A DNA stretch of 64,000 nt from Lumbricus rubellus (GCA_945859605.1 OX243822.1:426501-490500), one strand, 5' to 3'. Shown: positions 11,706-24,237, counted from the first letter of the stretch. Program-made: numbers and translations. Notes: generated from the letters alone by a model not told the origin.

Positions 11706-11790
11706 TTTCAGATATAGAAACACGGTCATTCAGCTTCCATTACCTAAGCGTTATTTTCGTCATTCCAGCTTCCATTTCTCATTTTGAACT
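11706..11790. repeat. 35-bp tandem array, right part
   Basis: Continues the CAGCTTCCATT and CGTTATTTTCGTCATTCC units broken by the Helitron. Confidence 0.75.
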
Positions 11791-12270
11791 TAGGGCCGCA
11801 GTCTCGACGTACACGTTATTTATGGTCGCATATACGTCGATGGAGAGGTACCTCAACTTCCGGTCAGATGTTGTGGTTCAACGGCGATTCGAACGGCGAT
11901 TTCGCATGGGAAATTTGACTTTTTAAAAGCTCATTTTATGTCAATATTCTTGTTCTTAGCAAATTTTAAGTATGCGGTTCGATGAATTGGTCAAATATAC
12001 GCTGTTAGGAATGATTTGCTGCGCTTTTTGACTCATTATAATCGTGAATATAATTTACGATGCTAAACTACACGTTTACCATACTTAGTTCGAGTTCATA
12101 AATCTGATGTGTGGCAGAACTTTGGAATGGCATCGTATTTCTTAATGTTGCAGCATTCTTGCTAAGAAATTTAATCATTTCCGAAAATGTGGGCCCTCAA
12201 AATTGCGGGCCCCCAAAGCTGCGGGCCCGGGTGCTGCAGCACCCTTAGCACCTACCTTAATGCGGGCCTG

Positions 12271-12278
12271 CGTGTTGA
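12271..12278. repeat. Right target-site duplication (CGTGTTGA)
   Basis: Exact copy of 8994-9001. Confidence 0.85.
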
Positions 12279-12639
12279 AGTGCAATCCTTACTTTAGGGG
12301 AGTTGTTTCTCATCTAAATTTATTTAATTCATTTTCTCTAACTTGTAACTACGGCCGAAGTGTATACCGTAGTTTAAGCCCAAACAGAATGTACAGTGAA
12401 AGACACGCATGAAACGGAATTGCAATTATTGTGCCATAAAACAATCAATAAAGTCATGGATAAGCGGAGAATCAGTTGGCTTTCAGCACAAACCGTTCTA
12501 CACCCCCAACTAAATCATTCATCCATCAATCAATGTATCAATCAATTCTCCAGTTTTTCAGTCCATGCATCGCTACAACTACCAAGCCACCCATTAATCA
12601 ATTCAATTATAGTTCATGTATCCACAATTCAATTCAGCA

Positions 12640-12800
12640 TCCATCTAACACTCCCGGTCCATCCATTCATCCATCCAGCCATACAACCATCCACCCAACC
12701 ATCAACAATGTAAGATGTGGAGGGCAAAATCAAGGTTTATGATTGACTGCAAATTCATCTATCCATCCATCGATACATCCATCCATCGATACATCTTTCC
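12640..12800. repeat. (CATC)n tetranucleotide repeat, copy B
   Basis: CATCCATC-rich block downstream of IL-17 gene 3, the counterpart of 3500-3585. Confidence 0.75.
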
Positions 12801-12879
12801 ATCAATCCAGTCATTGATAATGCAAGATAATTATGGAAATTGAAATCATGGTGTATGATTAAACTAAACAAATTCTGAG

Positions 12880-13867
12880 TTTTCAATAATTTATTTTTCT
12901 CACAGAATAGAACACATCACATTAACATAGAAAACGTAAAAAACAATAATTTACGAATAACACAAAACCAAGATATGAGTGACTGTCCAATACGGACGAT
13001 AACATTCATTCACATCTGTCAAGTTCAAAATAATATAATTACATTCAATATTAGTTGATGCAACTCTGAAATGACAGCATTTAATCCAAGTACCTGGTAC
13101 ACAAAAGTTAATTGTTCGTGTTGAAGACTTAACTGATATAGGCCTACAAAATTAATAAATAGCAATAAATTAACAGGAACATTGATGCAGTATCACAGCC
13201 AATATTTTTCAAATATCATATAAAATCTAATCAGCAAAAAAGAATGATATGAGTTCCATTATCACATGCAAGAAGTCTCATCACAAACTCAGTGCCTCAG
13301 AAAAAACATTAGGCACAATACAAAAATAATTTAAACATTAACAACAACGTCTTGTAAAATAGACAACTCGTATACTCAGGCTGCTATGATTTAATACCAT
13401 AAGATATTACTTCAAAAATCGAAGTACAAATAGTTGCAAAGAACAACAAATAAATAGACGAACAGTTAAAAGTTGACTGAAAACATAATAGTTAAATACT
13501 GGCAAAAAATTAATAAATACGAAATTAATATTGAAACAAATTCTTACTCTTAATTTAAATAAATTAACCACCACAACTCAAAGGCGAAGTAGATGACCTA
13601 TAGGACCAAAGCAAAGGGTGTGGCCCATTGAATCTCACTTAATAATGTCATTCTCTCCCATGTAGTCAATCCGGGAGAAAATGTTTTAAATCCTGAGCAT
13701 TTCGAGACATTTCTGTAACTTCGTTTTGATAGATGTTTTCCGAGAGTAGTACATGTAGATCCATGCAGAGAATCTTATGGACGACATTGAATCCTGAATC
13801 TTCTGCTCCTCAAGAGATGAGGGTGATATCGACAGGGTACTTGTGACTCTCCTTAGGTCGGCCATCT
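12880..13867 (-). repeat. Duplicated 3' flank of IL-17 gene 3
   Basis: Counterpart of 3700-4761. Both copies keep the same order of short blocks, but substitutions and indels break any shared open frame, so this is untranslated or intergenic DNA. Confidence 0.65.
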
Positions 13868-14912
13868 TTAATCAAGCGTTGGGTTGCCTGGCTTGCTCGG
13901 TGGAGCAGCCGTCTGAGTCCTCGGCTGAGCCAAAGTGCATCCAACAGACCACTTCACGTAATCATTGACCCACGTGATCCCATCACTCTGCTTGACTCTG
14001 ATTGGCACGTAGTAGAAGACTGGTTCACAGACGTTGGCCGATCCTTGAACCCCGGATGTTGTGCAGACGGCTTCAACTAGGTCGGCTGGTTGGCGGTTGG
14101 AGTCGGTTCGGACACGGTATGTCCAAGGACAGACGGATCTGTCCTGGAGGTTGGATGTGGAGTCCTTAAGAAGAGCGATGGTCAGAGATGCGTCACGTCT
14201 GGTTCGGATCTTGACCTCTTCTGTGACCTCAGTTGGGGTCAAGGTCGTTCTGAGAGATTCATCGACGATTTCTTCAGATCTGATCAAATACAGAAGAATA
14301 ATATTATTATGGTTATTATACAATGGTAGAAATTTTCGTTATATTCTTCAACAATGCAACATGGAATTAGTCTTTTGCTAAAACTGTATCTTCAGTAGCA
14401 GCATTTATATTTCACCATACATTGTAGTGTTGATCCCTTGTTATGTCATCATCTGATATAGGAAATTCATTGACATTTCATAAGATAGCATTCTCATAAA
14501 AACTCTTCGAAAAATCCTGAACCCTGGCATTTGTCGATGGCTCGTTAAACGGTTTCTGTAGATCTAGTTGATTTCAGAAGGTCAGAGTTGACTGATTCCA
14601 TTCATGCATATGGACAAAAAATAGTAGGCATACAAGCTCTCAAGCCAATTCCGAAGAATCGAGATGCCAACACTGTTATAAATGATTAGTGTAGGCTACA
14701 TATCTATAAGAACCAACCTAATTTTTGAACCATGAACTGATGACGGTTAGTGAGGTGTAAAGAGTTTAAGTACAGGTGAGTATATTTCTAATTTACCTGA
14801 ATTCTTTTAAGAAGTCGACGATGTCAGCATCTTCCTTTTGCTGCTGAGGTTGGTGTGGTGCCGAAGCGACGAGAGATGCTAGAAATACGATGAAGACAAT
14901 TGAAGACATCAT
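13868..14912 (-). CDS. IL-17-like cytokine gene 3 (complete)
   Basis: Exons 14797-14912 (start ATG at 14910-14912) and 13868-14279 (stop TAA at 13868-13870), phase-2 GT-AG intron; 175 residues. Exon 1 is nearly identical in protein to gene 2 (signal peptide MMSSIVFIVFLASLVASA). The C-terminal domain has the same four cysteines: CPWTYR, EAVC, NVCEP and SVGC. The two proteins differ mainly just after the exon junction (SEEIVDES versus SDGAVQVS), in the loop before the last cysteine, and in the P-rich tail. The downstream flank duplicated along with the gene. Secreted cytokine by family; receptor and targets unknown. Confidence 0.92.
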
Positions 14913-15075
14913 GATGACGATTCTGAACAACTCAAATAACTTAGTAATAAATATAAATAATTATATATAATGTAATTATAAATAATTTTAAATATCCAGA
15001 TGTTTGAGCAACTGAACTCTTTGATCTTGACTATGTGTACTCGATTGTGTTATGCTTTCTTAGATGTCGACAGAC

Positions 15076-15084
15076 CTTTATATA
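15076..15084 (-). promoter_or_regulatory. TATA box of IL-17-like gene 3
   Basis: TATATAAAG within GGTGAGTATATAAAGG on the minus strand, ~165 bp upstream of the start codon. The stretch GACAACGTTTT(C/A) followed by CAGTGACGA a little further upstream is shared with gene 1. Confidence 0.5.
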
Positions 15085-15199
15085 CTCACCAGAAGTTAAC
15101 TGCAAGAGACAACGTTTTCCCCCAGTGACGATGTCATGACTGAGAAGAAAATTCTCCCGTTTTACGCCAACCCTCTCTCTCCTTCCCTCCATCCAGTCT

Positions 15200-17084
15200 T
15201 CAAATCACAACAAGGCAGACACAACAACAACAGCCATCCCGATTGTTTCTTAAGCACCGAGTGGTTGTTGGTATCCATGATAGACGTCATCGAACTATAT
15301 TTAAAATCGATTGACTGTTTTTGCCCAGAATGACAAACCAGGAAGACACTTGTCATCAGTATACATTCCGTCTCCATTACAGTTTTCAGCCACGTATCGA
15401 TAGACACGCCGCTTAGGCTATCCACACGACGTGTGTAGGCCACGCCAGATTGTGTATACCGATATTATACAGCTCCCTCTTAGCGGCATGAAATAAATAT
15501 ATTTGTACACGATTTGATTGAGAATCATTGATATATATATAGGCCTATATATATTATATGCGATATAGACGAGCAGGATATAAACTAGTCACTATCGCCT
15601 CAAGGGGGCCATGAGTTATAATAGGCGTGCTGTCCCCGCCAGTCAACAATGCTCTGTATTATTATTGTAATAGGCAACTTATGCTAATGAGATATGACTG
15701 ACGAATGGCGTGGCTGGGCCGTAGAGGGGAATTTCTCTGTTACGTCGCTTTTAAATGGGTCAATGTACGGTAGGAGGGAGGGGAGGAAGACAGGGAGGGA
15801 GCGATCAGCTGTTTGTTTATGTATGCACACAAGGCAACCTCTGTGAATTATTCGTGGCAGCTTGTAGTGGAGTTGCTAAAATTAATTTGAAGTTGGCGCA
15901 TGACAACATAACATGATACACCACTTGGCCCAGTTACATCACTTGACCCAGTTACAGCATTTGACCCAGTTACACACTTGACACAGTTACCTACATTAGA
16001 GGGTCGGCGGTGTGAATGAGAGCATGCGGATCTCAGTTCAAGCGTTGTTGTTGTTTATCGATTAGTGACGCCCACCTCCCTTCTCCAGGCTTGGGACTGG
16101 CGCTACTGCGTACGAGCAGTGGCGAAGTTTTTGTTCACTCTGCCATTGCTTATTTAAGAGATTTAAGAGATAGCATCTTAAGATATTCGCATTTATGCAC
16201 ACAGGCACAGACAGACAGAAACACAGACAGAAAGACACAGACTGTCTCTGTCTGGGTCTGAACCCGGATCGATATGCCGTATTCCCGCCAAAGTGGGCGT
16301 GGCCACCGACCGTCGGCATCCGATCGTCTGCGCATGCGTCGATATAATGATTGACATCTGCCTGTCATTACTCGGCGCGTAATTGCCCGCCACCGGCCGT
16401 TAGTTGTATTACCTAGCACTCACACACGCGAGTCGTGTCCTGGAGGATGGGTCTTGTAAAGCCAGACCAGACCGTAGTAGTAGGAGTTGTTGTAGTAGAT
16501 CCAATATATGCGTCGTAATGGTATCAGGGTTATTTCCCTCTGCAGGCTCAACACTTGACCTTTACGTAATTACAGCAGACACACGCGGATGCGTGGAGGA
16601 GAATGGAGACATCCCGGATATTAGATAAGTTGTGGAAAAAGACAAAATAATGGGAGAGGTGGACAACAACAATTGTATCACTCTATCAGATATTCTCGTC
16701 CCCAGTCTCCCTCCCCGGATCTGAGCTGGCACCAAACAATTAATAATGGCTATTGAATAATTGACTTGATGATAATTATAACACTAGTGTAAGTTTATAA
16801 GCTGATCTCTTTGACTAATGGGTTTTTGTGTGGCGCTGGCATAATTATTTAGGAGATTATTGTCACGTGTCAGTGATGACTGCTGGTTGTTTCGATACAG
16901 CTGTTATAATGTTATGATGGCCAAAAGAGTTTGCCATTGTGATGATCACTCACAAGACAAACATAATATTACATCATGTCACATACATTGTTACATTGAT
17001 ATTTCGATAATACTATTATGATTCATTCATTTAATTCATTTAATTCATTTCATTCATTCGTTTATAAATAAACGGTTTATTCAA
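15200..17084. other. Spacer with short tandem repeat, no supported gene
   Basis: Four imperfect units of CACTTGACCCAGTTACA lie at about 15921-15990. Open frames are short and lack splice context or recognised homology. Confidence 0.4.
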
Positions 17085-17400
17085 AAAAATATAGCGCCTT
17101 TTGAAGAGAGCTACTCATAGGCGCTCCCAACCCAGTCATAGCTGAGAGAAATAGGATTTTAGCGACTTATAAAAAGTCGGGAGTTAGATAATCAATCGCA
17201 AGGAAGCCAACACATATCGCGGGATCCAGGGTCGTCTGATAGAAGTGCGAGCTAGCGGAACCAAAAGCTCCCCTCCCCCATTGCCGAAGAGCGAAGAGCT
17301 TGACGGGCTGCGAGGTAAGGGACAGCTTGACGGATGGATGGATCCAGAGTTTAACGACAGCGAATGACAACAGATTTTTTGGCATATTACAGACTTAAAG
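17085..17400 (-). mobile_element. LINE 3'-end fragment with shared GCGC tail
   Basis: Reading the minus strand, a ~70-residue frame is followed by the tail GGAGCGCC ... AAAGGCGCTATATT. This tail recurs at 35655-35905 and in the SINEs. The frame is not clearly identifiable as reverse transcriptase by eye. Confidence 0.45.
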
Positions 17401-17476
17401 GCTAATATTCTGACCAATAATTAGATTCACTATTATGATTCATATTGAACACATATGTAATTATCAGCCTTTGAGC

Positions 17477-17479
<3 letters not shown>

Positions 17480-17536
<57 letters not shown>

Positions 17537-17556
17537 TATATATATATATATATCGT
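17480..17556. repeat. (TA)n microsatellite
   Basis: About 75 bp of TA repeat with one AAATT interruption. Confidence 0.95.
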
Positions 17557-18736
17557 AGTATTGTCGCACCGTATCCTGTTCTGTGCAAATCATTGTTGGC
17601 ACATTTACTGCTAGTGCAATTAGTTAGTTTCATTAATTAATCAAAATCAATTTGATTGACTAATTAATTAGTGGTGGTCGTACACAAGCTAAGATTAGAT
17701 GAGGATATTCTTTCTATAGCCTAGATATTGTATGCTATTATGCTAGCCGCCTTTTTCTGTATAGTGTAGACCTATAATGCAGTTACTGATTGAACTAAAT
17801 CATTTTATTTGTTTCCATTCCTGACTTCATTTCAAATGATCAACTATAATTATCTACGACTTACTGCCCGTATTAGTAATAATCTTCAAAACAAGGAAAT
17901 CGATGCCGCGAACGAAGGAATTTCAACCGCAATCACGTGACACAGTTGGCAGATAGCAACAGTTGCAGCAATTGCCAAGCATGACGCGGGGAAATCCCCG
18001 CTCGTCTAACGAATAACGTTACAGGTGCATGACTTCTGCTCTGTGGCAAGTATTTCTTCGTTGTTCAAACCAACCGCTTAGTGCTTAGCGCTGTTGGTGG
18101 TCCTGCAATTATTGACAACTGAAGTCACTCGGAAGTTTTTACGACATGCAGGGAATGTTTTTATCGCCTCGTCAGTAACACAAGGTTTCAAAGTAAAACT
18201 ATGTCGGTGGTTGGGACATGCATGGTGGGTATTTTGAAAACAGGATCGTCAAAAAATTGTTGCTACATACTGTCCATTGCTGTTGTGAAATTCCAATATG
18301 ATGCACGTGTGTGTACGTGTGCTTGTGTGTGTTTGTGTGTGTTTGTGTTTGTGTGGTTTTTTTTGAAAGCTTGAGGTTAAACGGTGGCTATAGCCATTGA
18401 AATTCTGTAGAGTTTTCTGAGATATGAAGGAAGTAAGTTAACGTATAGCTATTTCCAATCTCTCTCTTTCCTCTTTCGGATGCTTTAAGTTTTGGAAACC
18501 TGCAGAATTTTAAACGCAATTCATCTTGGTAAAATTTACCATGGAAAATTAAATTTTTCTTTTCTTTATTGTCAACATGAATTGTAAGTATAAACGTAAA
18601 CTCTAAGTTTCTAAAGCGTTCTATCCATGATACCTTGGCTCATCTCATCCTCATCCACCTTTGAATTATCTATCTAAACGACATTCACCTTGATAGCTAA
18701 TAAGCCCACTATGACTCCTAGGCAACCGAACACCAG

Positions 18737-18885
18737 CCTCCTTCTGACTCCAGCCTCATTCTGACTCCAGCCTCCTTCTGACTCCAGCCTCATTCTGACT
18801 CCAGCCTCCTTCTGACTCCAGCCTCCTTCTGACTCCAGCCTCCTTCTGACTCCAGCCTCCTTCTGACTCCAGCCTCCTTCTGACA
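18737..18885. repeat. 17-bp tandem repeat (~9 copies)
   Basis: Unit CTCCTTCTGACTCCAGC with CTCATTCTG variants. The minus-strand open frame (repeated EGGWSQKEAGVR-like peptide) follows from the 17-bp period; no splice signals or homology support a gene. Confidence 0.9.
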
Positions 18886-19275
18886 ACCCCTCTTACTTGA
18901 CGCAAGTGAAATGGTTTACGTCGTTTACTGATGATCTCTGTGCCTTACAAGACGTGCGCTCACCTTGCGAATGAAAATGAAACTAAGTTGAATTCATTCG
19001 ATAGGTGGCGCATCTATCCGTCTGCCTTAGATTTACAACTGTGTATAATAGAGTCAACGTCATGTCCTGCGCCATAATCTGTACAAGTACCGCTCATCTG
19101 TAATGTGTACATCGACCGTACACTGTTGCTGGATGGAGATTCTGTCTTTCGGGTGGCTATAGCTTAAGGGAAAATGGAAATGTGAGGAAGAGGACCGGCG
19201 ATTTAGATCCGATATCTGATCCGATGACTTTCAGAATTCCCGATAGATGTCCCCACACCTAAAAATAGATGACCT

Positions 19276-19736
19276 CTACTGCGTCGACTCCATGTCCTCT
19301 GACCCGGAACTCGAAAGCGAACTGTCCAGCGTCGCATCACGTGATGATGACGTCTCTCTTCCGAGCGACGGATGATTGACAGGTGGATGATTGACAGGTG
19401 GATGATTGACAGGTGGATGATTGACAGGTGGATGAGGTGGACAGACGATGGGAGATGGAATGGGAAGAGGACGAGGAGCGGATGATGAGGATGGGGAGGC
19501 GGATGAGGAGGATGAGTATGGACCGCACAGGAAGTGGAAATAACTCGATGGTAGAACTCGAGGTCTTGGATCGTTCGCCATCGCATGGGATCCCATCATC
19601 AAACTATAACAATAGACGAAAGCACAATCATATCATGTCATATATTCAAAGACACGCAGATAATATATATATACACACACAGACACACATACAGAGATCA
19701 ATAATGCTATGTCACTACAACATACCTCTTCCAATT

Positions 19737-19767
<31 letters not shown>

Positions 19768-20819
19768 CCATCCATCCATCCGTCTATCCATCCATCCATC
19801 CATCCATCCATCCATCCATCCATCCATCGTTCAATTATGCCGTAGAGTAAGTAAGTAAATAAGTAACTAATTAAGTAATTAACAAGTAAAGAAGTAGTTA
19901 AGTAATTAATTATGTAAGTAAGTGAGTAAATAAACAGGTAAATAAGCAAGCAGGCAAGTAAGTAAGTAAGTAAGAAGGTAAGTAAGTAAGTAAGTAAGTA
20001 AGTAAGCAGGTAAGTAAGTAAGTAACAAAGTAAGTAAGTAAGTAAGTAAGTAAGCAAGTAAGTAAGTAAGCAGGTAAGTAAGTAAGGAACAAAGTAAGTA
20101 AGTAAGTAAGCAAGTAAGCAAGTAAGCAAGCAAGTAAGCAAGCAAGTAAGTAAGTAAGCACATGTACCTCTCCTGTAGGTGCGACTGAGCTAGCGCAGCT
20201 GCCCTCATCGTCTCCTCGTAGAAGCTCTGAACGTGTGGAGTGGCGTGACCCACAACAGCGCGTCCTACTCCTCCACCGGGGTTCGACACACCACCATGAC
20301 CACCACCACCAATGCCACCAACACCACCACCGAGGGGACAGGAGGAGGACGAGGAGGACATGGACTGTCCGGCAGCGGAGGCGGCGGCTGCTGCGGCAGC
20401 GGCGGCGCTCATGACTCCATGCATCGGTGGTAGAGGGAGCCAGGGACTGGAGACCACCGGACGAAGGACCATTGGTCTCATCAACCGCCATTGGTCTCGA
20501 CCCAACTGGCTGCGCAATGACTTGCGCCACTTCGCTCGCCGGTTCTGAAACCAGACCTGCATGTGAAAAAGAAGAACAGGTATTACAGGCATTACATTAC
20601 AGTTAACGCCGCCCTCATCGTCTCCTCGTAAAAACTCTGAACGTGTGGAGTGGCGTGACCCACAACATTGCGTCCTCCTCCACCGGTATTCGACGCTCCA
20701 CCATGACCACCACCAACCCCACCACCTCCGAGGGGACAGAAGGACGAGGAGCAGGAGGGCATGGATATACAACACATTTAAGTGCAGCTGTGATTGACAG
20801 CGATTCGTTGATGCAATAC

Positions 20820-20876
<57 letters not shown>

Positions 20877-22016
20877 GACTTGTTTAACGCTAATATTTTA
20901 GTAATGTTATTATTCAACTTGTGAATAATAGTTTGTACGTTTTAATGCCATTTATTATACTTCGATGTACTATTTTGATGCTCTATGTCAGTGCTGTCCA
21001 ACCTTTTTGGTACGGTGGGCCGCAAACATAATAATCTTAAAGCCGAGGGCCGCAACAATAACTTCAAAAGCAATAGTCAAAATTTAGCGACAATAATTGA
21101 CATTAATTTATTTATCAATTTATGGAATGATTCTAATGCAAATGAATGATAATAGCACACAATAGCATATATAATTTATTATACCATGATTCCAGTGCCT
21201 TATAATGGTTCAGTACATAAAAGTATGGGGTAACCCAGTCACAGTTTTGTTGGCTAAGCTCCTCTTTATGGCTATATGCCAGATTTCCATTCTGCTGCTC
21301 GTCGAAGATGTCGAAGCCAGAGTCTTTGGTCTAAAGATCAGTCATAATCGTCGGTTGAGAAAGATCCCAAGACATCGGCTGTCGTTGACCCTGGCCTTGG
21401 GGTTCCTTAATTAGGCCTATCGACTGTTTCCTTCCAGCACTCATGACTAGAACTGGACTATCTCTCAAAAGACACTTAGACATGGTTGAACTCAATAGGC
21501 CTACAAGGAATGACTAAGTGAACGGTTTGTGATGGTTTGCGAAGTGCATGAATAAAAAACCAGGAGTCGTGTTTCAGCCTCATAGAAAGACTACGGGAAC
21601 CTACCCCCAGTGGTGTAGAAAGAGGACATTAGTTGTCGGTTTGCCTTCCTTGTAGCTGTTCAAACCCCGACAACCGTTACAATAATGGTTAAGAATAAGC
21701 GTTAAAAGTCGACCACTGACTTTGTCCTTAACTTCATTTGACACAAAGTTTAAAAAACTCAGTGAGCTCGGCGGGCCACTTGAAATCACCTCGCGGGCCG
21801 CATGCGGCCCGCGGGCCGCACGTTGGACAGCACTGCTCTATGTCCATGCATTGCGCGTTTGCAAGTGGAGTAGGCTAATAAAGAAAATACTTACTTACTG
21901 ACTTGCTTACTTAGTTACAGGCGCTTATTTACAAAACATCACGTTGAACAAACGGGGAATTGATCACTGGACGGGTTTCAACCTATATACTAGGCTATTG
22001 AGGCGCTTTACAAATG

Positions 22017-22064
<48 letters not shown>

Positions 22065-22358
22065 ATATACATACAGTGCATCAGACATATAGCTATGGGT
22101 CTTCTTCCGACGTTCAGAGTAAAAACGCAGACATACAAAGCAGCAATCGATGGCGCTGAGTATATTGTTTTTCTGTTGCTGGTCCTATACAACCTGGAAT
22201 GCATGTGTCTCCATGTTACACTGCGCTTAATTCCCAGGGGTCACTCCGCTCTGTTCCTTAATAACCTAAAAACTGTTTTATAAAGCCGTGGTTGGGCTGG
22301 GAGTGCTTCTGAGCAGCCTACCTTGAAGAGGCGCTATATAAATTAAAAAAACTAATTA

Positions 22359-22405
<47 letters not shown>

Positions 22406-24165
22406 TATTATAATAATAATTAGTTTTTTAAATAATAATTTTTTTATAATTATCATTATTATCTGTCTCGAAGTAGAAGAGGTGTTAGACAATTAATCGC
22501 GCATAGCGTTCCATGCTTATATAGCATCGGGCAAAAACGTTCTTAAGGTGTCTGACTATCATCGGCCACTTTCTCCTGTCATAAGACATATAAGATATAT
22601 ATAATATATATTATATATATAATATATATAATATCTATTATATATATAATATATATATTATATATATATATATTATATATATATTATATCTTATATCTAT
22701 CTTATATATATATCATATATCATATATATATATATGTGATCTATGTAGCGCAATATTACGATCAACTAATATGAATAACGTGAATGGGTGTCGGAATTTT
22801 TTTTAGACTATAATCTTTGTACTATTGGAAAAATTACTGCATTGATGATAATTATTATAAGCGCTTTTGAGTAGCCTCTTTGAAGAAGCGCTATATAAAT
22901 TTGGGAATGAAATAATATATATATATATATATGTATAAGTATATTGGAATACATATGTATATAATATATGTATATACAGGGTGCGGCAAAAAAGTAATCT
23001 CCTACGGTTTTTAGTCCATATCTTGGCCAAACGTACGACTTTTAAAATTAAACTTTACAGTCTTAAAGGCAATTCATATTTATGTACAATGGTCAAATTG
23101 CAACAAAATATTTCAAACAGAACAAAAGTTATATCACTTTTAGTGAGGCCACCCACCGGTTTGTGACGATTAAAAAAAACGAAACGCAATTTTTTTAAAG
23201 GTTTTTTGCTAATATCATGGCCAGAAGTAAGAATTTCAAAGTGAATCTTTACAGGTTTAAAAACAATTCATATTTACACATGATGGCCAGATTTCATAAA
23301 AAATATTTCAAACACAACAAAAGTTAAACCACTTTTAGTGAGGCCACCCACCGTTTTTGACGATTCAGAAACGAAACGCAACAAAAAGTAGCAAAAACAC
23401 GATTTTATTAAGTCACATCTCAAATAGCCTAACTGTTTTCAAATGAACTTGGTAGTGATTCACAACTTGTGTTCAATGTGCCCACCACCAGTGCCAAACT
23501 TATTTTGAGTCTCTTTGGCAGTAATTGCAAAGTTCTTGATGGACCTGTTGATTTATCTGACAGATTCCTTATTTACCAATTTGAACGTCATCTTGCTAAG
23601 TGGCTTCTCAGTGACGTGCAGCTACGGTGGTAACCTGTTTCGTTTTTAAATAGTAATAATAATGATTATCTGTCAATGTCAAGGCTATTTGATAACAATT
23701 ATTATTTGAGATGAGAAAAAAATCGTCTTTTTGTTACTTTTTTTGTTGCGTTTCATTTTTCAATCGTCAAAAACGGTGGGTGGCCTATCTAAAAGTGGTA
23801 TAATTTTTGTTCTATTTAAAATATTTTTGATTAAATCTGACCATGATGTGTGGATATGAATTGTCTTTACGCGTGTAAAATTTAATTTTGATATTCTTAC
23901 TTTTAACCAAGATATTGGCTAGAATAATTAGATTGGTTTTTTTAACTTTTTGTTGCATCGCGTTTTTGAATCGTCAAAAACCGGTGGGTGCACTCACTAA
24001 AAGTGATATAACTTTTGTTCTGTTAGAAATATTTTGTTGAAATTTAACCATTGTACGTAAATATGAATTGCCGTTACGACTGTAAAGTTTCATTTAAATA
24101 TTCGTATGTTTGACCAAGATATGAGCTAAAAACCGTAGGGGATTACTTTATTTTGCCGCACCCTG

Positions 24166-24237
<72 letters not shown>

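Larger units (their letters stand above)
9002..12270. mobile_element. hAT-type DNA transposon, non-autonomous, 3269 bp
   Basis: Left end CAGGCCCGCATCAAGG; right end reads CAGGCCCGCATTAAGG on the opposite strand: terminal inverted repeats of ~16 bp with one mismatch. They are flanked by a perfect 8-bp duplication CGTGTTGA (8994-9001 and 12271-12278). GC-rich subterminal motifs (GCGGGCCCGGGTGCTGC) recur at both ends. I see no transposase frame, so it would move only in trans. The interior holds another repeat family (9083-9330), a 35-bp tandem array and a nested Helitron. The exact duplication suggests fairly recent insertion. Confidence 0.88.

Noticed and set aside
10732..11787. Open frames of 220-326 residues on both strands
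   Set aside because: They lie in the GGGGGA tract, so all frames are open by composition (Pro/Ser/Leu or Gly/Arg/Glu runs).
15111..15130. GGGGGAAAACGTTG upstream of IL-17 gene 3 considered as an NF-kB site
   Set aside because: It departs from the GGGRNNYYCC consensus at the 3' half, and a single match by eye is not evidence.
19707..20141. Long Leu/Thr/Tyr minus-strand frames
   Set aside because: Read-through of the AAGT and CATC arrays beyond the homeobox exon donor.
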